Below, piece by piece: positions 4,907 to 10,744 of a stretch of 10,744 nucleotides of DNA. Under the pieces are notes generated by a model. The model saw only the letters and a list, made by a program, of their open reading frames with translations, ran no database searches and had not been told where the DNA came from. The position numbers and the translations under genes were made by a program. Within the stretch, counting starts at the first letter, position 1; the number at the start of each line of letters is the position of its first letter. The DNA is taken from assembly GCA_023425615.1 (NCBI GenBank), contig JAFACJ010000811.1, positions 1 through 10,744 on the forward strand, read 5' to 3'. This DNA comes from Actinomycetes bacterium (GTDB taxonomy: Bacteria; Actinomycetota; Actinomycetes; Streptosporangiales; Streptosporangiaceae).

Positions 4907-6358
4907 CTACCTCCGCCTGTTGCGGTCCTTGCGCTTCTCGCGGATCTTCATCGTCACCGAGATCGGGCTGCCCTCGAAGCCGAACTCCTCGCGGAGGCGG
5001 CGTTCGATGAAGCGGCGGTAGCCCGGCTCGAGGAACCCGCTGGTGAACAGGACGAACCGCGGCGGGCGGGTGCCGGCCTGGGTGGCGAACAGGACGCGGG
5101 GCTGCTTGCCGCCCCGGATCGGGTGGGGGTGGGAGGAGACCAGGTCGGCGAAGAACTGGTTGAGCCTGCCGGTGGGGACGCGGTGGCCCCAGCTGTCCAG
5201 CGCCGTCTCGATGGCGGGGACGAGCTTCTCCATGTGGCGGCCCGTCCTGGCCGAGATGTTCACCCGGGGAGCCCAGCGGGCGCCGACGAGCTGGCGTTCG
5301 ATCTCGCGGTCGAGGTAGTAGCGGCGCTCCTCGTCCACCAGGTCCCACTTGTTGTAGGCAAGGACCAGGGCGCGGCCCGCCTCGATCACGTTGTTGACGA
5401 TCCGCAGGTCCTGCTCGGCCAGCGGCTCACTGGCGTCCACGAGCACGACGGCGACCTCCGAGCGCTCCAGCGCCGACTGGGTGCGCAGGATGGCGTAGAA
5501 GTCGGCGCCCTGGTTCTCCCGGTGGCGCTTGCGGATGCCGGCGGTGTCGATGAACCGCCAGGTCTTGCCGCCCAGGTCGATCAGCTCGTCGACCGGGTCG
5601 CGGGTGGTGCCGGCCACCGAGTCCACGACCGCGCGGTTCTCCTTGGCCAGCTTGTTCAGCAGGCTTGACTTGCCGACGTTGGGACGGCCCATGAGCGCCA
5701 CCCGGCGCGGGCCGCCGGCCGGCTCGCCGAGGCGTTCGCGGGGGGCGGGCTCGGGCAGCGCCTCCAGCACCCGGTCCAGCAGGTCGCCGCTGGAGCGTCC
5801 GTGCAGCGCCGAGACGGGGACGGGCTCGCCGATGCCGAGGCTCCACAGGGCCGTGGCCTCCAGCTCGGCGCGGGCGTCGTCCGCCTTGTTGGCGGCGAGG
5901 ACCACCGGCTTCTTGGACCGGCGCAGGATCTCCACGACGGCCTCGTCGATGTCGGTGGCCCCGACCGTGGCGTCCACCACGAACAGCACCACGTCGGCCA
6001 GCTCCACCGCGAGCTTCGCCTGCTCGGCGATGGCGGCGGCCAGGCCGCGGGACTCGGGCAGCCAGCCGCCGGTGTCCACGACCGTGAACTCGCGGCCGCT
6101 CCAGGACGCGGGGTAGGAGACCCGGTCGCGGGTCACCCCCGGCACGTCCTCGACCACCGCCTCACGCCGGCCGATGATCCGGTTGACCAGGGTGGACTTG
6201 CCGACGTTGGGACGGCCGACGACCGCCACCACCGGCAGCCGCGCCGGTTCGGCGGCCTCGGCCTCCTCGTCGAAGTACTCGTACTGCGCGGGGTCGAAGT
6301 CGTCCGGATCGAACGTCTCGAACTCTTCTTCGGTCGCGAAGTCTTCTCGCTGGGTCAT
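4907..6358 (-). CDS. der: Ribosome-assembly GTPase Der (EngA)
   Basis: A 483-residue GTPase with two tandem G domains and a C-terminal KH-like domain, needed for 50S subunit maturation. G domain 1 has GRPNVGKS (48-55), DTGG (95-98) and NKAD (157-160). G domain 2 has GRPNVGKS (224-231), [10 protein letters not shown] (248-257), DTAG (271-274) and NKWD (336-339). The KH-like domain runs from about 393 to the basic end [13 protein letters not shown]. Residues 1-40 form an acidic extension before the first G domain. I chose the ATG at 6358, 44 bases after cmk. A GTG at 6406 overlaps the cmk stop but would add codons rare in this genome (CGT, AGA, GGA) and has no ribosome-binding site; the site before 6358 is also weak. 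It is the last gene of the scpA-to-der run. Confidence 0.96.
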   Translation of the reverse strand: MTQREDFATEEEFETFDPDDFDPAQYEYFDEEAEAAEPARLPVVAVVGRPNVGKSTLVNRIIGRREAVVEDVPGVTRDRVSYPASWSGREFTVVDTGGWLPESRGLAAAIAEQAKLAVELADVVLFVVDATVGATDIDEAVVEILRRSKKPVVLAANKADDARAELEATALWSLGIGEPVPVSALHGRSSGDLLDRVLEALPEPAPRERLGEPAGGPRRVALMGRPNVGKSSLLNKLAKENRAVVDSVAGTTRDPVDELIDLGGKTWRFIDTAGIRKRHRENQGADFYAILRTQSALERSEVAVVLVDASEPLAEQDLRIVNNVIEAGRALVLAYNKWDLVDEERRYYLDREIERQLVGARWAPRVNISARTGRHMEKLVPAIETALDSWGHRVPTGRLNQFFADLVSSHPHPIRGGKQPRVLFATQAGTRPPRFVLFTSGFLEPGYRRFIERRLREEFGFEGSPISVTMKIREKRKDRNRRR

Positions 6359-6402
6359 GCTCGTCCGTTCTCTGGTGCGTCCCGTCGGCACCGGAGGACG
6401 GA

Positions 6403-7071
6403 TCACCCGGCGTCGACGCGCTCTTTCACGAGCCGCAGCACCGTGTCGATCACCTCGTCGAGCCCCAGCTCGGTCGAGTCGATCTCCACGGCGTCATCGG
6501 CCCTGGTCAGGGGGGAGGTCGTGCGGGTGGAGTCGAGGCGGTCGCGGCGCGCCTGGTCGGCGAGGGTCGCCTCGACCGAGACCGCCGGGTCGGCGATCTC
6601 CTTGGCCCGGCGCTGGGCCCTGGCCTCCTCGCTGGCGGTGAGGAAGACCTTGACCGGTGCCTCGGGCACCACCACGGTGCCGATGTCGCGGCCCTCGGCC
6701 ACGATGTCCCCGGCGGCCATGATCTCACGCTGCCGCGCCACCATGACCCGCCGGACCTCCGGCACCCGGCTGACCGCGCTGACCGCGCCCGTCACCGCCC
6801 GGCCGCGGATCGGCGCCGAGACGTCCCGTCCCCCGACGGAGACACCCGGCGCGTCGGGGTCGGTGCTGACCTCGATCAGCGGTTCGGCCGCGCGGGCCGC
6901 GACCGCGTCCGCGTCCTCCACGTCGACGCCCTGTTCCAGCATCCACCAGGTGATGGCCCGGTACATGGCGCCCGTGTCCAGATAACGGTACCCCAGGGCG
7001 CGGGCCACTCCCTTGGCCGCGCTCGACTTGCCGGAACCGGACGGGCCGTCCATGGCGATGATCAGAGTCAT
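6403..7071 (-). CDS. cmk: Cytidylate kinase
   Basis: A 222-residue nucleoside monophosphate kinase that phosphorylates CMP and dCMP with ATP, supplying CDP and dCDP. The P-loop GPSGSGKSS is at 9-17, followed by [10 protein letters not shown] (31-40), typical of the CMP-binding side. [20 protein letters not shown] (127-146) and DSTRTTSPL (180-188) are further signature segments, as is the IDSTEL strand near the C-terminus. Length is normal. The ATG at 7071 lies 11 bases after tyrA; the only ribosome-binding site seen, GAGG, is two bases from the ATG and so poorly spaced, suggesting dependence on translation of tyrA. Longer readings upstream overlap tyrA and were not used. cmk followed by der is a common bacterial pair. 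Confidence 0.96.
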   Translation of the reverse strand: MTLIIAMDGPSGSGKSSAAKGVARALGYRYLDTGAMYRAITWWMLEQGVDVEDADAVAARAAEPLIEVSTDPDAPGVSVGGRDVSAPIRGRAVTGAVSAVSRVPEVRRVMVARQREIMAAGDIVAEGRDIGTVVVPEAPVKVFLTASEEARAQRRAKEIADPAVSVEATLADQARRDRLDSTRTTSPLTRADDAVEIDSTELGLDEVIDTVLRLVKERVDAG

Positions 7072-7082
7072 GTCCTCGGCTT

Positions 7083-8198
7083 TCAGGGAAGAACGGGAAC
7101 GGACCAGCCGCGGGCGCGCAGCGCGGCGGCGAGGGGTTCGGCGGCCTCGGGCTGGACCGAGAGATCCGCCACACCCACCGGGAGCCCCGGCGAGTGCTCG
7201 ATGGAGACGTCCTCGATGTTGACACCCGCGTCGCCCGCCGCCTCGAAGATCCGGGCGAGCTCGCCGGGCCGGTCGGGGATGACCACCTGCACGTGCGTGT
7301 ACTGCGGCTGGCCGCCGCCGTGCTTGCCGGGGATGCGGGCGCGTCCGGTGTTGCCCCGCGCCAGCAGGTCGCCGACCTTCTGGGTGATCACTTCGGCCAC
7401 GTCGGGCTCGGCCGAGGAGGTGGCCCGCAGCATGGCCGCCGCCAGCGCCAGATCCCCGGCCACCGCGTCGAGGACCTCGGCGACCGGCGCGGCGTTGGCG
7501 GACAGGATGTCCAGCCACAGGGCAGGGTCGCTGGCCGCGATGCGGGTGACGTCGCGGACGCCCTGGCCGGCCAGGTCGAGGGCGATGGACGGCGCGTCCT
7601 TCAGCCGCGCGGCCACGGCCGCCGACACCACGTGGGGGCCGTGGGAGACCAGGGCGACCGCCTCGTCGTGCTCGACCGGGTCGACCCGGTGCAGTTCGGC
7701 GCCGCAGGCCCGTACCAGCGCCGTGACCGCCTCGACGGCCTCGGCCGAGGTGGCCTCGGTGGGGCACAGCGCCCAGGGGCGGCCGAGGAAGAGGTCGGCG
7801 CGGGCCGCGGCGGGCCCGGAACGTTCCCTTCCCGCCAGGGGGTGGCCGGGGACGTAGGAGCGAAGATCGCAGCCCAGGTCCACGGCGTCCATGACGGGCC
7901 GTGTCTTCACGCTGGCCACGTCGGTGTAGAACCGGGCGAGGCCGCGCTTCTGCGCTTCGAGGAGGGTCCTGCCCACGGCGGCCGGGGGCACCGCCAGGAC
8001 CGCCACGTCGACCGGCTCGGCCGGCTCGCCCGGCTCGTCCGGCAGGGGGCGGCCGGCCCCCAGCTCCACGGCCAGCGCCAGGGTGGCGGGGTCGCGGTCG
8101 CTCAACAGGACCTCGGTGCCGCGCTCGCGCAGGGCGAGCGCCACCGAGGTGCCGATCAGTCCGGCGCCGACCACGGCGACACGCGGGTTTTGCGTCAC
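7083..8198 (-). CDS. tyrA: Prephenate dehydrogenase with C-terminal ACT domain
   Basis: A 371-residue enzyme converting prephenate to 4-hydroxyphenylpyruvate in tyrosine synthesis. The Rossmann fold begins VAVVGAGLIGTSVALAL (7-23). An acidic residue at the end of the second strand (Asp34 in LLSDRD) points to NAD+ rather than NADP+. YTDVASVKTRPV (91-102) and VPGHPLAGRERSG (116-128), with His119, are the usual active-site segments. A helical dimerisation domain follows. From about residue 299, YTHVQVVIPDRPGELARIFE begins an ACT domain, suggesting feedback control by an aromatic amino acid. The start is GTG at 8198, seven bases after AAGGT. It follows aroH, whose product makes its substrate, after 47 bases containing a short hairpin. 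Confidence 0.93.
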   Translation of the reverse strand: MTQNPRVAVVGAGLIGTSVALALRERGTEVLLSDRDPATLALAVELGAGRPLPDEPGEPAEPVDVAVLAVPPAAVGRTLLEAQKRGLARFYTDVASVKTRPVMDAVDLGCDLRSYVPGHPLAGRERSGPAAARADLFLGRPWALCPTEATSAEAVEAVTALVRACGAELHRVDPVEHDEAVALVSHGPHVVSAAVAARLKDAPSIALDLAGQGVRDVTRIAASDPALWLDILSANAAPVAEVLDAVAGDLALAAAMLRATSSAEPDVAEVITQKVGDLLARGNTGRARIPGKHGGGQPQYTHVQVVIPDRPGELARIFEAAGDAGVNIEDVSIEHSPGLPVGVADLSVQPEAAEPLAAALRARGWSVPVLP

Positions 8199-8221
8199 GG
8201 GAGGACCTTACCGAGCTCGGA

Positions 8222-8239
8222 GGGCCCGTCGCCGGGCCC
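8222..8239 (-). repeat. Small GC hairpin between aroH and tyrA
   Basis: A perfect 7-bp stem (8222-8228 with 8233-8239) has the loop GCGA in the minus-strand RNA, a GNRA-type stable tetraloop. It lies in the 47-base aroH-tyrA gap with no U tract, so it looks like an intercistronic stem rather than a terminator. Confidence 0.45.
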
Positions 8240-8245
8240 GTGGAT

Positions 8246-8608
8246 TCACTGTGCGATGTCCAGGCGCAGCGCCGTCGCGCCGCGCAGGTACACGTGCTGC
8301 ATCTGGGACCGCGGCCTGTCGGTCTCGATGTGGGCCATGAGCCGGATCACCCGGGGCAGCGCGTGCGCCACGTCGATCTCGACCGCGCACATCAGCGGCA
8401 CGTCGGTGAAGCCGAGCTTGCGGGCGGCAAGGGCGGGGAACTCGGCGGTGAGATCCGGTGTCGCCGTGAACAGCACGCTGATCACGTCGTCGGTGGTCAG
8501 CCCGTTGCGGGACATCACCTCGGCGACGAGCTCAGCCGTCCCCTCCATGATCTCCTCGCGGTCGTCGGAGTCCACCTGGATGGCCCCTCGCAGGGCGCGT
8601 ACTGCCAC
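8246..8608 (-). CDS. aroH: Chorismate mutase, AroH class
   Basis: A 120-residue monofunctional enzyme converting chorismate to prephenate. It aligns by eye along its length with Bacillus subtilis AroH: VRALRGAIQVD at the start, SVLFTATPDLTAEFPA in the middle and QMQHVYLRGATALRLD near the end. The active-site residues are present: Arg7, Phe57, Arg63, Cys74, Glu77, Arg89, Tyr107 and Arg115; the residues after 63 are shifted by one from B. subtilis numbering by a one-residue gap. The family is a trimer with sites between subunits. The GTG at 8608 is chosen because AGGAGGAG lies just upstream; the ATG-equivalent start 21 bases earlier would bury that site. It follows the pseudouridine synthase by 17 bases and precedes tyrA, giving consecutive pathway steps. 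Confidence 0.95.
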   Translation of the reverse strand: MAVRALRGAIQVDSDDREEIMEGTAELVAEVMSRNGLTTDDVISVLFTATPDLTAEFPALAARKLGFTDVPLMCAVEIDVAHALPRVIRLMAHIETDRPRSQMQHVYLRGATALRLDIAQ

Positions 8609-8625
8609 TTTGTCTCCTCCTGATC

Positions 8626-9369
8626 TCACAGTCCCACGGCCTGGTAGAGCGCCGCGACTTCCTTCTCCGTCAGCGCGCGCACCCCGCCCGGCTTGAGCCG
8701 GCCCAGGGCGATGGGCCCGAACTGCGTGCGGGCCAGCTTCCTGACCGGGAACCCGGCCTTGGCCAGCAGCCGCCGCACGATGTGCTTGCGGCCCTCGTGC
8801 AGGGTCACCTCGACCAGCGCGCGCCGCCCCGACTGCTCGACCAGCTTGAAGCCGTCGACCTTGACGATGCCGTCCTCCAGGTCGACGCCGGCCCGCAGCC
8901 GCCGGCCCAGGTCGCGCGGGATGGGGCCGGGCACGTCGGCGAGATAGGTCTTGGTGACGCCGAAGGACGGGTGCATCAGCCGGTGCGCCAGCTCGCCGTC
9001 GTTGGTCAGCAGGATCAGGCCCTCGGTGTCGGTGTCCAGGCGCCCCACATGGTAGATCCGCTCGGTGAGGTCCTCGACGAAGTCGATCAGGGTGCGGGTG
9101 CCGCGGCCCTTCGCCATCGTGCTCTCCACCCCGATCGGCTTGTTCAGGGCGTAGTAGCGCAGCTCGTGCCAGGTCTCGATGTTGCGCCCGTCGACCTGGA
9201 TCTCATCGCGGCGCGGGTCGACCCGCTCGCCGAACCAGCTCACCACCTTGCCGTTGACCTTCACCCGTCCGGCGGAGATGAGCTGCTCGCAGGCGCGCCG
9301 GGAGCCGATCCCGGCGTCGGCCAGTACCTTCTGCAGCCGCACGCCCTGCTCGTCGGTGGTGGTGCTCAT
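8626..9369 (-). CDS. rluB: Ribosomal pseudouridine synthase, RsuA/RluB family
   Basis: A 247-residue enzyme that converts a uridine in rRNA to pseudouridine. An S4 RNA-binding domain occupies about residues 10-57 (VRLQKVLADAGIGSRRACEQ). The catalytic domain has YYALNKPIGVEST (72-84) and the motif VGRLDTDTEGLILLTNDGE (108-126), with catalytic Asp112. EGRKHIVRRLLAKAGFPVRKL (192-212) matches the conserved C-terminal segment. By similarity and context it is probably RluB, acting on 23S rRNA, but RsuA- or RluE-like targets cannot be excluded. Its ATG at 9369 overlaps the scpB stop in an ATGA, implying translational coupling. The scpA-scpB-rluB order is widespread in Gram-positive bacteria. Longer upstream readings inside scpB are not credible. 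Confidence 0.92.
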   Translation of the reverse strand: MSTTTDEQGVRLQKVLADAGIGSRRACEQLISAGRVKVNGKVVSWFGERVDPRRDEIQVDGRNIETWHELRYYALNKPIGVESTMAKGRGTRTLIDFVEDLTERIYHVGRLDTDTEGLILLTNDGELAHRLMHPSFGVTKTYLADVPGPIPRDLGRRLRAGVDLEDGIVKVDGFKLVEQSGRRALVEVTLHEGRKHIVRRLLAKAGFPVRKLARTQFGPIALGRLKPGGVRALTEKEVAALYQAVGL

Positions 9370-9920
9370 ACGGGGACGTCCTCGATGTCGGTGATCTCGT
9401 CGGGCAGGTAGGGCGCCAGCTCGGGCAGGTCCTCCAGGGAGTTCAGGCCCAGGCGTTCCAGGAAGTAGCCGGTGGTGCGGTACAGCAGGGCCTGGGACTC
9501 GGGGTCCTGGCCCGCCTCCTCGATCAGCCCGCGCAGGGTCAGGGTGCGCATCACCCCGTCGCTGTTCACGCCGCGGATCGCCGAGACCCTGGCGCGGCTG
9601 ACGGGCTGCCGGTAGGCGACGACGGCGAGGGTCTCCAGGGCGGCCTGGGTGAGCCTGGTCTGCTGGCCCTCGGTCACGAACCGCTCGACCACCGGCGCGC
9701 ACTCCTCGCTGGTGTAGTAGCGCCAGCCTCCGGCGATCTCCCTCAGCTCGAACCCGCGGCCCTGCTCGCGGTACTCGGCCGCCAGTTCGGCCAGGGCGCG
9801 GCGGACGTCGGGGACGGGCGTCTCCAGGAGCTGGGCGAGAGCCGCCTCGGCGACCGGCTCGTCGACGACGAGCAAGATCGCCTCCAGTGACGCCTTGAGC
9901 GGCGGCACATCCTCACGCAC
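9366..9920 (-). CDS. scpB: Segregation and condensation protein B
   Basis: A 184-residue subunit that dimerises and binds ScpA to complete the SMC-ScpAB complex, which compacts and separates chromosomes. The sequence predicts two winged-helix domains. The first is LKASLEAILLVVDEPV with ALAELAAEY. The second contains LTQAALETLAVVAYRQPVSR (90-109) and IRGVNSDGVMRTLTLRGLI (115-133), the most conserved ScpB region. The start is GTG at 9920, six bases after GGAGG and eight bases inside the end of scpA, so the two are probably co-translated. A second GTG at 9908 is less well placed. The acidic C-terminus (ELAPYLPDEITDIEDVPV) is normal for the family. Confidence 0.95.
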   Translation of the reverse strand: MREDVPPLKASLEAILLVVDEPVAEAALAQLLETPVPDVRRALAELAAEYREQGRGFELREIAGGWRYYTSEECAPVVERFVTEGQQTRLTQAALETLAVVAYRQPVSRARVSAIRGVNSDGVMRTLTLRGLIEEAGQDPESQALLYRTTGYFLERLGLNSLEDLPELAPYLPDEITDIEDVPV

Positions 9921-10744
9921 CTTCGTCCTCCCGGTCGGCCCGGCCGCCGTCCGCGGCCGGCGCTCCCTCGAACTCGTCGCCGAGCCTGATGTCGCCTTCT
10001 TCGCTGCCCGTCCAGCCGACGTGCAGTTCGCCCAGAGGTTCGATCTGCTCGAACGACACCGCCCGCTCGCGGTAGAGGGACAGCAGGGCCAGGAACCGGG
10101 CAACGATCTCATGGACGCCCGCGCAGTCGGAGGTCAGCGCGCGGAACGTCGCCTTCCGCAGCCTGCGCAGCCTCTCCACGAGGATAGCGCCCTGTTCCTC
10201 CACGCTGGCCCGTGGTGTGTACATATGAGTGATCGAAACGCCGGGCGGGGCGGGCTTGGGCTGGAACACCTTGCCCGCCAGCCTGGCGAACTCCGCGGGG
10301 CCGAGTCCCAGCAGCACCTCGGGCAGCAGGTTGGCGAAACGCGGCTCCATCGGCACCATCCGGGGGAACCGCCGTGCCTCCCGCGCCATGAGGCCGGCGA
10401 AGAACCCGCCGACCTCCTTATAGGCGCGGTACTGCAGCAGCCGTGCGAACAGCAGGTCCCGCGCCTCCAGCAGGGCGAGGTCCTCCTCGTCGTCGACCTC
10501 TCCCGAGGGCAGCAGCCGCGCCGCCTTGAGATCCAGGAGGGTCGCCGCCACCAGCAGGAAGTGGCTGGCCTGGTCGAGGTCCCATTCGGGCCCGTGCGAG
10601 CGGATGTAGGCGATGAACTCATCGGTGACCCGGTGCAGCGACACCTCGGTGATGTCCAGCTTGTGCTTGGCGATCAGCCCGAGCAGCAGGTCGAAGGGCC
10701 CGGAGAAGACGTCGAGATGCACCTGGAAGCCCTTGGCGGACTCC
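9913..10744 (-). CDS. scpA: Segregation and condensation protein A (5' end cut by window edge)
   Basis: The kleisin subunit of the SMC complex, bridging the SMC heads. The N-terminal segment FQVHLDVFSGPFDLLLGLIA, followed by KHKLDITEVSLHRVTDEF, is the typical SMC-neck-binding region. The middle includes ASHFLLVAATLLDLKAARLLP. The C-terminal winged helix, which binds the SMC head (VARFLALLSLYRERAVSFEQIEPLGELHVGW), is complete, followed by a short acidic tail. A GTG at 10722 could be read as a start, but the frame stays open to the window edge and the residues before it (ESAKGFQ) fit the normal ScpA beginning, so the true start is probably beyond 10744. It overlaps scpB by eight bases. In many actinomycetes a parA-like gene precedes it; that is not visible here. 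Confidence 0.94.
   Translation of the reverse strand, partial: ESAKGFQVHLDVFSGPFDLLLGLIAKHKLDITEVSLHRVTDEFIAYIRSHGPEWDLDQASHFLLVAATLLDLKAARLLPSGEVDDEEDLALLEARDLLFARLLQYRAYKEVGGFFAGLMAREARRFPRMVPMEPRFANLLPEVLLGLGPAEFARLAGKVFQPKPAPPGVSITHMYTPRASVEEQGAILVERLRRLRKATFRALTSDCAGVHEIVARFLALLSLYRERAVSFEQIEPLGELHVGWTGSEEGDIRLGDEFEGAPAADGGRADREDEGA

Noticed and set aside
5801..6985. Plus-strand open frame of 394 codons
   Set aside because: It is antisense to der and cmk, and its C-terminal half is Ser/Arg/Thr low-complexity.
7072..7767. 454-codon reading of cmk extending upstream through tyrA
   Set aside because: The extension is the off-frame shadow of tyrA; cytidylate kinase starts at the ATG at 7071, directly before its P-loop.
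7194..8696. Plus-strand open frame of 500 codons
   Set aside because: It lies opposite tyrA and aroH, which have clear active-site motifs. Its translation is a low-complexity mix of Gly, Arg, His and Val, as expected for the antisense of GC-rich codons.
9370..9702. Upstream extension of the pseudouridine synthase
   Set aside because: It is out-of-frame scpB sequence. The ATG at 9369 in the ATGA overlap gives a normal RluB length beginning at the S4 domain.
1..10744. Mobile elements, CRISPR, tRNA, rRNA, phage or toxin-antitoxin genes
   Set aside because: I looked for regular spaced repeats, transposase-like frames, terminal repeats and cloverleaf patterns on both strands and saw none. Coding density is that of ordinary core chromosome.

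Overview
The window looks like core chromosome from a high-GC actinomycete. The sequence is strongly GC-rich, GTG starts are common, and gene order and protein sequences (IF3, bL20, Der, AroH, ScpAB) are typical of Actinomycetes. Streptosporangiales is my best guess for the order, from general resemblance only. Every gene I can support is on the minus strand, so transcription runs from high to low coordinates. I see no mobile element, CRISPR array, rRNA or tRNA, and no frameshifted gene. The two end genes, scpA and pheS, are cut by the window edges.

In order of transcription, the first block (10744 to 4907) is a tight series: scpA, scpB, a RluB/RsuA pseudouridine synthase, aroH, tyrA, cmk and der. 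Genes overlap or lie within about 50 bases of each other, so they probably form one transcription unit. It combines chromosome condensation (ScpAB of the SMC complex), rRNA modification, the chorismate-to-tyrosine branch (AroH then TyrA), CMP/dCMP kinase and the ribosome-assembly GTPase Der.

A 322-base gap (4585-4906) holds several stem-loops, including one with a U-rich tail that may be an attenuator. The translation block follows: infC (IF3), rpmI (bL35), rplT (bL20) and a TrmH/SpoU-type RNA methyltransferase. infC appears to start at an ATC codon, as expected of a gene under IF3 start-codon autoregulation. Strong hairpins lie between infC and rpmI and between rpmI and rplT.

A small signalling pair follows: a STAS-domain anti-sigma-factor antagonist and a soluble PAS histidine kinase with no response regulator in view. 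A 239-base gap containing a long nested inverted repeat (331-420) leads to pheS, the phenylalanyl-tRNA synthetase alpha subunit, of which only the N-terminal 96 codons are present.

The genes are ordinary housekeeping genes. The points that deserve attention are RNA-level: the ATC start and leader hairpins of infC, the tandem hairpins before rpmI, and the 90-base nested stem in the pheS leader. I found no clear sign of an undescribed multi-gene system.
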